DNA from: Lachnospiraceae bacterium 3-1
GTDB lineage: Bacteria > Bacillota > Clostridia > Lachnospirales > Lachnospiraceae
Direction: 5' to 3'
Assembly: GCA_000403255.2 (NCBI GenBank)
Contig: KE159592.1
Location: forward strand, 314,715-378,714
DNA length: 64,000 nucleotides
Under the pieces are notes generated by a model. The model was not told the DNA's origin and did not search any database. It saw only the letters and a list, made by a program, of their open reading frames with translations. A program made the translations under genes and the position numbers. Numbering within the stretch: the first letter of the stretch is position 1; each line of letters starts with the position of its first letter. Positions 8,136 through 17,087 of this stretch are shown here, piece by piece.

Positions 8136-9290
8136 TTAGTGTCTGGTAAATTTCTGGAGCATGGGAACAAGTTCCTTTAAGGCATCCAGACAGTAATTTA
8201 CCTCTTCCAAAGTGTTTTGGGGACAAAAGCTGATGCGTATGGTGGATTCCAATGCACCCCTTTTCACTTGTATTGCCTGTAATGTACTGCTGGGGGCTGG
8301 CTTATTGGAAGCGCAGGCGCTTCCAGCAGATACATAAATTTGCTTTTCTTCCAATGCATGAAGTAACACTTCGCTTCGTACGCCATCTATGGTAAGACTT
8401 ATGATATGAGGCGCGCTATCTCGGTCTGTACGCCCATTGATCTGTGCCCATGTCTCTTTGGAAATTCCAGCAACAAAGGCATCCTTCAATTGATAAAGAT
8501 GCTCCTGCTTCTGATGAAAATCTTCATACGCCTCCTTTGCCGCCTGTCCCATTCCTGCAATCCCAGGTACATTCTCCGTACCAGAACGCATATTTTTCTG
8601 CTGTCCTCCACCATAAAGGATGGGTTTTAATTTCGTCTTTTCCTTTACATACAAAAAACCACTTCCTTTGGGCCCATGGATTTTATGGCCGCTAACGGAA
8701 AGCAGATCAATTCCCATTCTCCCCGGATGAATGATATATTTTCCATATGCCTGAATCGCATCCACATGGAACAAAGTCCTAGGATTTTGTTCTTTTATGA
8801 TTTTTGCTGCCTCTTCAATTGGCTCTACGGCACCGATTTCATTATTCACATACATGATGGATACTAAGATGGTCTCTTGGTTCACCGCCTCCCTTAACTG
8901 CTCCAAAGAAATCCTTCCCTGGGCGTCCACATCCAGCCAAGTGACTGAAAATCCCTGTTCTTCTAAATACCTCATAGGCGCCGTCACTGCTGGATGCTCA
9001 ATCTTTGTGGTAATCAAATGCATCCCTGCCCGGCGGTTTGCCATAGCTGCCCCAAGAATCGCAAGGTTATTCGACTCCGTTCCCCCAGAAGTAAAAATCA
9101 GCTCCGTATCGTGAATCTTTAACGTCTTGCAGATATTTTTTCTTGCCTCTTTGATATAATTTTCCCCTTCCATTCCCTTTCGATGTAAAGAGGAGGGGTT
9201 TCCATAATCCTCAGATAAAGCCCGTACCATCACAGCCTTTGCGCTGTCCAAGCATCGTGTGGTTGCTGCATTGTCAAAATATGCTTCCAT
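8136..9290 (-). CDS. Cysteine desulfurase (NifS/IscS family), probable ThiI partner
   Basis: PLP enzyme that takes sulfur from cysteine as a protein persulfide. Visible family features are YFDNAATT near the N-terminus, TSGGTES, the PLP lysine in SGHKIHGPKG, and the sulfur-accepting Cys in AGSACAS near residue 322. The 384-residue length is typical. ATG 9290 was chosen because GAGG precedes it by 7 bases and the protein then begins at the family start. An upstream frame opening at 9389 would overlap rsmE and add unrelated residues. Position directly before thiI suggests it is the NifZ-type sulfur donor for tRNA s4U, rather than a general Fe-S assembly enzyme. That assignment is from context. 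Confidence 0.92.
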   Translation of the reverse strand: MEAYFDNAATTRCLDSAKAVMVRALSEDYGNPSSLHRKGMEGENYIKEARKNICKTLKIHDTELIFTSGGTESNNLAILGAAMANRRAGMHLITTKIEHPAVTAPMRYLEEQGFSVTWLDVDAQGRISLEQLREAVNQETILVSIMYVNNEIGAVEPIEEAAKIIKEQNPRTLFHVDAIQAYGKYIIHPGRMGIDLLSVSGHKIHGPKGSGFLYVKEKTKLKPILYGGGQQKNMRSGTENVPGIAGMGQAAKEAYEDFHQKQEHLYQLKDAFVAGISKETWAQINGRTDRDSAPHIISLTIDGVRSEVLLHALEEKQIYVSAGSACASNKPAPSSTLQAIQVKRGALESTIRISFCPQNTLEEVNYCLDALKELVPMLQKFTRH

Positions 9291-9291
9291 T

Positions 9292-10023
9292 TCAATCCTC
9301 CAACTCATATAACAACATAGCAAGCGCTGCCGGGCCTGCTGTCTCTGTACGAAGAATCCGGCTGCCCAAAGATATAATTTCCATCTCATCTCTTACCATT
9401 TCAATTTCCTTTGAAGAAAAGCCGCCTTCTGGACCAATGAAAATTCCAATGGAATCTCCTTTTTTGATTTTCCCAAATACTTCTCTGGTATGGGCCATCC
9501 CCCGCTCCTGTTCATAAGGAAACAAACGCACATCCATGGTTTTTGCATATGTGACAGCTTCCCCAAAAGTACATACGGGCCTCAGTTCTGGAATCAGACT
9601 GCGCTTGGACTGTTTTGCGGCGCTTTCTGCAATGGCCTGCCAACGAGCGCGCTTACTTTCCGCCTTTTTGGTATCTAATTTCACCACGCAATTTTGCATT
9701 GCCACTGGTACAATCTCACTGACTCCAAGCTCCACCCCTTTTTGAATCACCAATTCCATTTTGTCCCCTTTGGGCAATCCTTGAAACAAAGTAATTTTTA
9801 CAGATGGTTCTGTTCCCTCACATTCCTTTTTGAACCGAAGCATAACCTTCTCCTCTTGAAAGGAAGTGATTTCACAAAGAAAATCTTGTCCCTGCTGGTC
9901 GCTGATCCGCACCTCTTGTCCCACTCTCATCCGAAGGACATTTTTGATATGATTCACATCACTGCCTGTAATCATAACCTCTTCTGCTTTTATCTGTTCT
10001 GGTTCTACAAAAAATTGAAACAT
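9292..10023 (-). CDS. rsmE: 16S rRNA m3U1498 methyltransferase RsmE
   Basis: SPOUT-family methyltransferase that modifies U1498 of 16S rRNA with SAM. The 243-residue protein has an N-terminal PUA-like domain and a C-terminal SPOUT knot with IFIGPEGGFS and the SAM-binding LGSRILRTETA segment, both diagnostic. It is preceded by prmA (1-bp gap) and followed by the cysteine desulfurase, the same prmA-rsmE order as in Bacillus. Confidence 0.95.
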   Translation of the reverse strand: MFQFFVEPEQIKAEEVMITGSDVNHIKNVLRMRVGQEVRISDQQGQDFLCEITSFQEEKVMLRFKKECEGTEPSVKITLFQGLPKGDKMELVIQKGVELGVSEIVPVAMQNCVVKLDTKKAESKRARWQAIAESAAKQSKRSLIPELRPVCTFGEAVTYAKTMDVRLFPYEQERGMAHTREVFGKIKKGDSIGIFIGPEGGFSSKEIEMVRDEMEIISLGSRILRTETAGPAALAMLLYELED

Positions 10024-10024
10024 A

Positions 10025-10975
10025 TCACTCTTTCCTTGCGGTAATGCTGACCCACTCTCCCTTATATTCTGTTTCCAGTATGGTCAGACCTGCTGCCTCT
10101 ATCGCTGCTCTTACCGCCGCCTCCTTAAAATCAATAATGCCGCTTGTAATGTAAATGCCGCCCTGCTTCAAACAGCCTGCAGCCACTGGTGACAGAGGAA
10201 TAATCACATCTGCAAGAATATTCGCCACTACAATATCATACCCCTGTCCCACTTGCTCCTGCAAATTCAAATCATCAATTAAATTTCCATGATAAAATCT
10301 GCTCTTCTTTTGTGGCAAATGATTCACTTCCACATTTTCTCCAGAAGCCTCAATACATAGTGGATCAATATCCGTCCCAGTCACATCCCCTGCTCCCAAT
10401 TTGAGGCAAACCACAGAAAGAATTCCACTGCCGCATCCCACGTCCAGCACGTGATCTTCTGGTTTCATATATTTCTGGATTTGCTGAATGCACAGCCAGG
10501 TGGTTTCATGTTTCCCCGTTCCAAAGGAAGTTCCTGGATCTATCTCAATGACACATCGGTAACCCTCCGTGTCTTTTACCTCCTCCCAGGTGGGCTTAAT
10601 TAAAATATCTCCAATGGCAAAGGGCTTAAAAAACTGTTTCCAGTTATTCATCCAGTCCTTATCCTCTGTTTCATCTTGAGAAATGGTCCCATCTCCGACT
10701 TCTACAAAAAGCCGCAGGTTCTCCAGTTCTTCCTTCACCTGCTCCAACAATGGGCCATGCTCCTCCTCTGCATCCAGGAAAAAACTGATCGCCGCAATTC
10801 CTTCATCTGGCAAAAGCTCTGGAAGAATGTCAATATACATTTTTTCCTTATCTTCCGCCGATAAGGGTACATTGTCCTCAATCTGTACCCCCTCGACACC
10901 AAGGTCTGCTAACATACTGCTAATAAAATCCTCCGCCTGGGTGGTGGTTTTTATGGTATACTTTTTCCACTTCAT
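10025..10975 (-). CDS. prmA: Ribosomal protein L11 methyltransferase PrmA
   Basis: Trimethylates ribosomal protein L11. The 316 residues show the small N-terminal substrate domain, a linker, and a class I SAM domain with LDVGCGSGILS as motif I and VANILADVI as the catalytic NxL-type segment. The start ATG overlaps the stop of the upstream SGNH-protein gene (TAATG). The ribosome-modification genes are thus translationally coupled to the surface-modification cluster. Confidence 0.95.
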   Translation of the reverse strand: MKWKKYTIKTTTQAEDFISSMLADLGVEGVQIEDNVPLSAEDKEKMYIDILPELLPDEGIAAISFFLDAEEEHGPLLEQVKEELENLRLFVEVGDGTISQDETEDKDWMNNWKQFFKPFAIGDILIKPTWEEVKDTEGYRCVIEIDPGTSFGTGKHETTWLCIQQIQKYMKPEDHVLDVGCGSGILSVVCLKLGAGDVTGTDIDPLCIEASGENVEVNHLPQKKSRFYHGNLIDDLNLQEQVGQGYDIVVANILADVIIPLSPVAAGCLKQGGIYITSGIIDFKEAAVRAAIEAAGLTILETEYKGEWVSITARKE

Positions 10976-11949
10976 TACTTCTTACTCCTTAACAAATCCT
11001 CTGCCATCTGTGCACTAAATGTTTCCGCTTGGTCTGCGCTCATGTGTCCCTCATAATCTGAAAAAGCATTCAGACTATCATCAAAATCCTTGATTTCCTG
11101 ACCTGGGCGGTTATAATTTTTGTATTCCACCCCCAGCTTCTTGCAGTATTCTGTAAAAAACTCATCCGCCTCCCCAAAATTATCTCCATACTTTTCCAAT
11201 GCTTCCCTGGGAACTGGTGTGGTTACAACCAAGAATTCTATCCCTTTCTTCTTGCAAAAAGAAGCAATTTTTTCAAAATACTGGAAAGAATCCTCATTTA
11301 TTTCCTTTTCCTCCCATAAAGTCAATTCCTCCGGCTTCGCTCCTGGCGCTGGATGATTACGCATAAAACCATTTTCAAAACTTTGTCCTGGATTCTGAAA
11401 AGGCGCCGCTCCATAGTTTTTATACTCTTCTCCCTGCTTTACCGCTAGAATCTCTTTTGCATTCCGAAATTGATTTCGATAATAAAACCATGGAAACAGA
11501 GAAGCCCGAAAATCCAACTCCATTTCTTTCCCAAAGAAATATTCTATTTTTGTACTGGAAAAGGGCATTTCATAAAAAATACGGTTAAAATCACCCCTTT
11601 GCCCTTCTGGGGTACAGAAATATCCTGGGTCTAATTCATACACCACTGTTTCTGGCACACTTTTTTTACATGTATACTTTAGCAAATAGTAAGCGTCCCT
11701 AGGATATTCTCCACCCAGACATAAATTCATGGTTTTCTTCCCCGTTTTTTCTTCTATGACTTGTGGGCTGATTCCATTCAGCCCATGGGAGGTGCCAAGA
11801 AACAACGTATCATACTCCTGGGTCTTAATCTGGTGCATCATAATCCGCACGTAACTATATGGAATTAGCCCATAATTTAATCCAAAATTAACTACTGCAG
11901 CAATCAAGATTCCTAGTATCACCAGCAGTGCTTTTTTAAAACTGTGCAT
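10975..11949 (-). CDS. DltD-like / AlgX-like SGNH-fold membrane-anchored protein
   Basis: The 324 residues begin with one N-terminal membrane helix (residues ~6-28) and continue as an extracytoplasmic SGNH-hydrolase-like domain. The nucleophile block is LFLGTSHGLNGI (Ser in GTSH) and a C-terminal SADQ follows at the end, where DltD/AlgX proteins hold the catalytic Asp/His region. DltD and AlgX work with MBOAT acyltransferases during D-alanylation of teichoic acid or acetylation of alginate. This gene overlaps the MBOAT gene by 14 bp, as in such pairs. It is the last gene of the cluster before prmA. The acyl or aminoacyl group handled is not known. Confidence 0.75.
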   Translation of the reverse strand: MHSFKKALLVILGILIAAVVNFGLNYGLIPYSYVRIMMHQIKTQEYDTLFLGTSHGLNGISPQVIEEKTGKKTMNLCLGGEYPRDAYYLLKYTCKKSVPETVVYELDPGYFCTPEGQRGDFNRIFYEMPFSSTKIEYFFGKEMELDFRASLFPWFYYRNQFRNAKEILAVKQGEEYKNYGAAPFQNPGQSFENGFMRNHPAPGAKPEELTLWEEKEINEDSFQYFEKIASFCKKKGIEFLVVTTPVPREALEKYGDNFGEADEFFTEYCKKLGVEYKNYNRPGQEIKDFDDSLNAFSDYEGHMSADQAETFSAQMAEDLLRSKK

Positions 11950-13474
11950 AGATAAAACCTCCTGCCTCGCCGGAAGGCTGTCCCAATGCTGGAAGCAGCA
12001 ATATCAGCAAAAGATAAACTGCCCCTTTCACCAGCCAATGCTGTCTGACAAAAATCTCCGCCAAATTCTTTCCCTGCTCTTCCAAAACACTTACCACAAA
12101 TAAAAGCAGGCATCCAGCCAAAATCACCCCAATGGCAACTAAGGTATAGGTTGTCCCGCTAGCCTCTCCAATTTCAATCCCTGGTTCCAAAATCTGTCCC
12201 AGGTTAAAATGAGTGAGGGTATTTCTCATCATTAGAAAAGCTGTTTTCACATCCTCTGCCCGGTCAAAAAACCAACTGATATTCACCAGCAAAAAGGTAC
12301 GGAACATTTGGAACAGATGAAATGCTGTACTATTGTCAGTAATATGAAGGGCCGTTTTCCATTTCCGGTAAGAAGGCGCCATCAATCCGCTGAATGCGAT
12401 AATCAACCCATTATAAAGACCGTAGATGATAAATTTCCATGCTGCCCCATGCCAAACTCCCACTACCAGAAATACGATCAGATTTGCAAGACAAATTGGC
12501 AATGTCCTTCCCGTCTGTTTGCCACATGTTTTCTTTGCAAACTTAGAAAAGCTCTTCATCCATCCAGAAAGTGACACTGGATAAAACACATAATCCTTCA
12601 TCCAGGTTCCCAAAGTGATATGCCAGCGATGCCAAAAATCTGTAATGGAAACGGCAAAATAAGGCCGCTTAAAGTTTTCATCCAAATGAATACCAAAAAG
12701 CTCTGCAATCCCAATGACCACATCCATACCGCCGGAAAAATCACAATAAAGCTGTATACTATAGGCTAACACACCTACAATCCCTAGTCCATTGTAAAGA
12801 TCGGGATGTTCAAAAATCGCATCCACAAATATCACTGCATTATCTGCAATGACCATTTTTTTGAAATATCCCCACAAAATTCGAAGAAATCCCTGCTGAA
12901 TGGGATTCCAGGAAAAGGTATGGGAAGCATAAAGCTGTTGGCTCAGGCTGTGATACCTTCCAATGGGCCCCTGCAAAATCTGTGGAAAAAAAGATACAAA
13001 CAAAGCAAAACGGAACAAATGATGTTCCGCTTTTACCCTGCCCCAATATACATCCAAAATGTATCCCATGGACTGAAAGGTATAAAAGGAAATCCCAAGA
13101 GGCAACAAAAGCTGCAACCGATCAAATTCTGCTCCAAACAAACTGTTTGCTGTATCAATAGCAAAATTTGTATATTTCAATACTCCAAGGACACCAAAAT
13201 TTAACACGAGTGCAGCCGTCAATATCTGCCGCTTTGTTCGCTTTGCGTTTCTTTTGTCTTTTATTGTCTCTGAGATTTTCTCCATCCAGACCCCTGCTCC
13301 CCAGGAGGTAAGGGTGGTAAACACCAAAAAGCAGGTGACGCGAATTCCTCCACTGGTATAATAAATATAGCTAAAAGCCAACAGCCATATCCATTGGTAT
13401 TTTTGGGGAATCCAATAATATCCTGCCACTGCAAGTATCACAAAGAGTAAAAATTCCATCGAAATCAAAGACAT
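11936..13474 (-). CDS. MBOAT-family O-acyltransferase (DltB/AlgI-like)
   Basis: Polytopic membrane protein of 512 residues with about ten hydrophobic segments. It has the MBOAT signatures HRWHITLG-TWMKDYVFYP near residue 295 and GVWHGAAW near residue 345, whose His is the presumed catalytic residue. In dlt systems this protein passes an activated acyl group from the carrier protein across the membrane to a surface acceptor. Here a dedicated carrier-protein gene lies 12 bp upstream and an SGNH partner overlaps downstream, so the same division of labour is inferred. Confidence 0.88.
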   Translation of the reverse strand: MSLISMEFLLFVILAVAGYYWIPQKYQWIWLLAFSYIYYTSGGIRVTCFLVFTTLTSWGAGVWMEKISETIKDKRNAKRTKRQILTAALVLNFGVLGVLKYTNFAIDTANSLFGAEFDRLQLLLPLGISFYTFQSMGYILDVYWGRVKAEHHLFRFALFVSFFPQILQGPIGRYHSLSQQLYASHTFSWNPIQQGFLRILWGYFKKMVIADNAVIFVDAIFEHPDLYNGLGIVGVLAYSIQLYCDFSGGMDVVIGIAELFGIHLDENFKRPYFAVSITDFWHRWHITLGTWMKDYVFYPVSLSGWMKSFSKFAKKTCGKQTGRTLPICLANLIVFLVVGVWHGAAWKFIIYGLYNGLIIAFSGLMAPSYRKWKTALHITDNSTAFHLFQMFRTFLLVNISWFFDRAEDVKTAFLMMRNTLTHFNLGQILEPGIEIGEASGTTYTLVAIGVILAGCLLLFVVSVLEEQGKNLAEIFVRQHWLVKGAVYLLLILLLPALGQPSGEAGGFIYAQF

Positions 13475-13486
13475 CGTACATCCACC

Positions 13487-13714
13487 TTACTCTTCTTGTA
13501 ATCTCTCTACCATTGCCCACAATGCTTTGGCAGAATTAAAATTATCTGGTATAATATCCGCTGGTGTAATCGTAATGCCAAATTCATCCTGAAGCTCGCT
13601 GACAATGGATAAAATAGCAAAAGAGTCTAAAATCCCATCATCAATCAATGTTTCACAGGTATCATATTCTGCATCTGGTTGAATTTCCTCCAAAATCTCA
13701 ATTAACTTCTCCAT
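13487..13714 (-). CDS. Acyl carrier protein (DltC-like)
   Basis: A 75-residue acidic four-helix carrier. Ser31 in DDGILDSFAIL is the expected 4'-phosphopantetheine attachment site (usual DSL, here DSF). The protein would hold the group activated by the adenylation enzyme of the same operon. ATG 13714 is chosen because AAAGG precedes it at normal spacing and the family starts there; an upstream frame start at 13738 adds eight basic residues. No phosphopantetheinyl transferase gene is in the window. Confidence 0.88.
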   Translation of the reverse strand: MEKLIEILEEIQPDAEYDTCETLIDDGILDSFAILSIVSELQDEFGITITPADIIPDNFNSAKALWAMVERLQEE

Positions 13715-13734
13715 AACTCTCATCCTTTCTTCTC

Positions 13735-14955
13735 TCACTCCCCATCTGGGAGCATTCCTTTTTCTATGTTGTTTCTACTATTGAACACATCTGTAGCCTG
13801 TGTATCCCTGACCAGCTCCATTCCCTTTTCTTTGGAATGAAATAAAATTTTTGGCAAATCCCTGCTCAGAAAAAGATTGATGCCTTCTGTCATGGAATAC
13901 GCACCCACACCTTCAAAGACCAGTACATCTCCTATACTTGCTCCCACCAAGGGAAACTGCTTGACGATCAAATCCGCCGTGGTGCATAAAGAACCGCAGA
14001 TGTTCCATTTTTCTTCTTTTGCGTCTTCTCTTTTTTCTGAGAAAATATGCTGCACATAGGGAAGCTTCATTGCCATGGTCTGTCCAAAATAATTCAAGTG
14101 ATGGATTCCTCCATCTACAATTCCATAAATCTGGCCTTCATTTTCCTTCCGGTCCACGATAGATGTTAAAAAGCTACCGCAAGCAGCCGTCAAAAACCTT
14201 CCCATTTCCAATGTGACTTTCCCAGAAAATTTCATATTTTCTATCAGCCCTATGAATTCCTCCAACAAGCCATGGATATCTTCCTTAGGATCCGACTGAA
14301 AATAAGGCACAAAAAAGCCTGGCCCATATTCTATTTCCTGAATATGAATGTGAAATTCCTCCTGAACTTCCCTGCAAAACCCATCTAGTCTCATCAATTC
14401 CTGCCCAATTCCAGACATTTTCTTTTTTTGCGTGCCAGAATAATATTGTATGCCAATGAGGGAGAGCTCTGGAGATTCCTCCTGTCTTTGAAACATTTCT
14501 TTTGCCATCTGGTAATCCACACCAAACTGATTGCCACTGGTAATACGCACCAACCCTTTCAAGACTGTCCCCGTTTCTCTGGCACACTCTAAAAGCAGCT
14601 TTCTCTGGCTTTCCGATTCAATGGTAAAAATTCCCTTTCCCTGATAAGTAGTTACCATCCGCAAAATATCTTTGCGCTCCTTATTGACGCCAGAAATCAC
14701 CAATCGCTCCATAGGAAGATTTTCCCGTTCACAAATGCGAAATTCTCCTGGAGAACACACTTCAAACCGTTCCACCAAAGGCGCAAGCGCACCCACCAAA
14801 AAAGGATTTGCTTTCATGGCATAGCACAGATGTATTCCTGCCTGGCCCAAATGGGCTGAGATTTGTTCTACCCGTCTGGCTAATGCATCCAGGTCAAACA
14901 CATAGGCAGGCGTCTCATATTTTTCCAAGATTGCTTTTAATTCCTGCTGCTTCAT
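13735..14955 (-). CDS. Fold-type III PLP-dependent decarboxylase (LysA/BtrK-like)
   Basis: The 406 residues show the alanine-racemase-like TIM barrel plus C-terminal beta domain. The PLP lysine is Lys48 in YAMKANP. The phosphate-binding glycines are seen in EYGPGF (209-214), the C-terminal active-site Cys324 in ICGSLCTTADLI, and Tyr353 in GAYSMTEG. These match amino-acid decarboxylases of the LysA/ODC/BtrK type better than alanine racemase. It overlaps the adenylation gene by ATGA and precedes the carrier gene. Ordinary dlt operons lack such an enzyme. A BtrK-like role, decarboxylating an amino acid while tethered to the carrier, is a hypothesis; making a free unusual amino acid before activation is the alternative. 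Confidence 0.82.
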   Translation of the reverse strand: MKQQELKAILEKYETPAYVFDLDALARRVEQISAHLGQAGIHLCYAMKANPFLVGALAPLVERFEVCSPGEFRICERENLPMERLVISGVNKERKDILRMVTTYQGKGIFTIESESQRKLLLECARETGTVLKGLVRITSGNQFGVDYQMAKEMFQRQEESPELSLIGIQYYSGTQKKKMSGIGQELMRLDGFCREVQEEFHIHIQEIEYGPGFFVPYFQSDPKEDIHGLLEEFIGLIENMKFSGKVTLEMGRFLTAACGSFLTSIVDRKENEGQIYGIVDGGIHHLNYFGQTMAMKLPYVQHIFSEKREDAKEEKWNICGSLCTTADLIVKQFPLVGASIGDVLVFEGVGAYSMTEGINLFLSRDLPKILFHSKEKGMELVRDTQATDVFNSRNNIEKGMLPDGE

Positions 14956-16481
14956 TGTGATTCCTCCTGCAAAGACTGTTTCAATGCTGCCCGGTCTATT
15001 TTCCCATTTTTGGTAAGAGGAAGACTATCTCTTCTGCAAAATACATTTGGTATCATAAAAGGAGGAATCATTTTTCGCAATTCTTTTACAATTGCCCGTT
15101 TCTCTCCTGTTCCCTGGTAAAATGCTATAATCTTCTTGGAATCTTCATCAAATATGCAGCATACACGGCTAATTTCCCCTGTCTTTTCCATGGCCTTTTC
15201 GATTTCTCCAAGCTCAATCCGATGCCCCATATGTTTAATCTGAAAATCCTTCCGGGTAGCATAATAAAGCTCCTTATCTTCATCATAATATCCCAGATCT
15301 CCGGTTCGGTAAATGGTTTCTTGATATCGGCAATTCAAAGGATTCTGCACAAATGCTTTCCTGGTTTGTTCCTCATTATTATAATACCCCAAAGAGAGGG
15401 CTGTACCGCTGACACAAATTTCTCCCCGCACATTGGGCCGCTCCACCAGCTTGTCATCTTCATCCAGCAAAAAAACCTTCTCATTCTGAAAGGGCTTTCC
15501 AATGGGGAGTACGTCTCCCGGGGCAAACTCCCGGTCTACGATATAATACGTACAATTACATGTAATCTCAGTAGGCCCATACAAATTCACATACATGGCA
15601 TCCGGTAAATAGCTTCTCCAAATATTCAGATGGTGAATTGGCATAACCTCTCCACTGAATAACACCTTATTCACCGTATCTGGCACACGGTAAGAAAATC
15701 CATCCAACTGACTTACAATGCAAAGGGCAGAAACTGCCCAAATTAAAGTTGTAACTTCTCTCTCAGACAAAAAATCCAAAAGCTGTGTCGGAATAGAAAA
15801 CATACGTTTTGGAATAATCTGAACGGTTGCACCTGTTTTTAAAGCACTGTAGATATCCTTCACAGAAACATCAAAATCAAAGGGCGCCTGATTGCCAATC
15901 ACATCCTTTTTGGTAATCCCGAAATTATCGGTAAAATAATCCATGAAATCCAAAACAGAACGATGACTGACCACCACTCCTTTGGGAACCCCAGTGGAAC
16001 CAGAAGTAAAAATCCCATATAAAGGCATCAAATCCGTTCCATTCCTTCGAATCTCCTGTAAAGCTGCAAGGTCCGTCTCTCCTTGCTTTAGGCTGTCATA
16101 TTCCAGAATCTGCAAATCAGAATTCCCTGCTTGCTTTATCTTTTCTTGTTCCTTTTCCCCGTTTTCATCGGTAATGATTAACGGCTGCTCCAGGGTATCT
16201 AAAATCTGCCTGATTCGCTGAATTGGCTGTTTCTTATCCAGCATAACATAAAAGCAGCCTGCATACACAATCCCCAGAAAAGCTGCAACGGTATCCACGT
16301 TTTTCTCCATCCATACTGCAATGGGACTTCCAGGCATTGTCCTGCCTGCAAGAGCGCTTCCAATTCTCTGTGCCCGTTCTTTAAGCTCCTGCCAGCTACA
16401 AGAGCTTTCCTCATCTGCAAACGCTGTTTTATCTGGATATTTTGCTGCTGATTGTTCTAAATACTCTAATACATTTGTCAT
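14952..16481 (-). CDS. Amino acid adenylation enzyme (DltA-like carrier-protein ligase)
   Basis: Stand-alone 509-residue adenylate-forming enzyme. Core motifs are IFTSGSTGVPKG (P-loop, 157-168), NLYGPTE, YRTGD and the catalytic C-terminal Lys in TKNGKIDR near residue 494. It is expected to activate an amino or carboxylic acid with ATP and load the acyl carrier protein encoded two genes downstream. The substrate pocket starts with FDFDVS; the Asp there is the usual partner of an alpha-amino group, but specificity cannot be predicted by eye. It overlaps both neighbours by 4 bp, which ties it firmly into the operon. Confidence 0.88.
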   Translation of the reverse strand: MTNVLEYLEQSAAKYPDKTAFADEESSCSWQELKERAQRIGSALAGRTMPGSPIAVWMEKNVDTVAAFLGIVYAGCFYVMLDKKQPIQRIRQILDTLEQPLIITDENGEKEQEKIKQAGNSDLQILEYDSLKQGETDLAALQEIRRNGTDLMPLYGIFTSGSTGVPKGVVVSHRSVLDFMDYFTDNFGITKKDVIGNQAPFDFDVSVKDIYSALKTGATVQIIPKRMFSIPTQLLDFLSEREVTTLIWAVSALCIVSQLDGFSYRVPDTVNKVLFSGEVMPIHHLNIWRSYLPDAMYVNLYGPTEITCNCTYYIVDREFAPGDVLPIGKPFQNEKVFLLDEDDKLVERPNVRGEICVSGTALSLGYYNNEEQTRKAFVQNPLNCRYQETIYRTGDLGYYDEDKELYYATRKDFQIKHMGHRIELGEIEKAMEKTGEISRVCCIFDEDSKKIIAFYQGTGEKRAIVKELRKMIPPFMIPNVFCRRDSLPLTKNGKIDRAALKQSLQEESQ

Positions 16482-16981
16482 TTTGCTACCGCCTGTGCTG
16501 AAAACTGTTTTTTCAAAATCTCATACGCTTTATTTATCATTTGAAGCGTTCTTGTATCACCGGAAAGATTATCAGGATGATAGATTTTAAGCAAATCCTT
16601 GTAACGCTTTTTTAAGGTAAGCTCATTATTTACACCAGAAAAAAACATCTCCCCTTCTCCTGTACTGCCAGAAAAGGTATAGGAATTGCAATACTCCCTC
16701 CGTCGGTCATAGCGTTCTTTTTCCGCTTCCATATCCTGTTTTTCCTTTGCAAGCTTCAAAAGCTCACCTTCTAATACCTTCCATTTTAGCTGAAATAGAC
16801 GCTTCTCTTCTCCCAAATGTCTTTCTTCCATCCTTTTGCGAAAATAGAATTCCTTCTTCTCCCGCTCAAAGTCCCGTCTCTCTTCTTCTAACCTTCTTTG
16901 CTTTTCCATTAATGTATTTGTTTGCAATTCTTCTGCAGCCTGCTCCTGAATCAACTCACTTGTTTCTTCGGCCTGCCTCAT
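16478..16981 (-). CDS. Coiled-coil protein with C-terminal J domain
   Basis: A 167-residue soluble protein. Residues ~10-97 are a highly charged Glu/Lys/Arg-rich coiled coil. Residues ~120-160 are a J-domain core, KKRYKDLLKIYHPDN with the HPD triad at 135-137 and a following helix IDKAYE-like (INKAYEIL). The HPD triad is what stimulates DnaK ATPase, so a chaperone-recruiting role is inferred. It is the first gene of the dlt-like operon and overlaps the adenylation gene by ATGA. J proteins are not standard members of D-alanylation operons. Start ATG 16981 with AGGGGG 8 bases ahead. Confidence 0.75.
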   Translation of the reverse strand: MRQAEETSELIQEQAAEELQTNTLMEKQRRLEEERRDFEREKKEFYFRKRMEERHLGEEKRLFQLKWKVLEGELLKLAKEKQDMEAEKERYDRRREYCNSYTFSGSTGEGEMFFSGVNNELTLKKRYKDLLKIYHPDNLSGDTRTLQMINKAYEILKKQFSAQAVAK

Positions 16982-17087
16982 TTTGCTGCCCCCTTTTTCT
17001 CTCTGTGCTGTATCCGAAATTCATTCACAATTTTTATGACATATTACGTCTTTTTGCATTATACAATATCCCATTTTAAATATCAAT

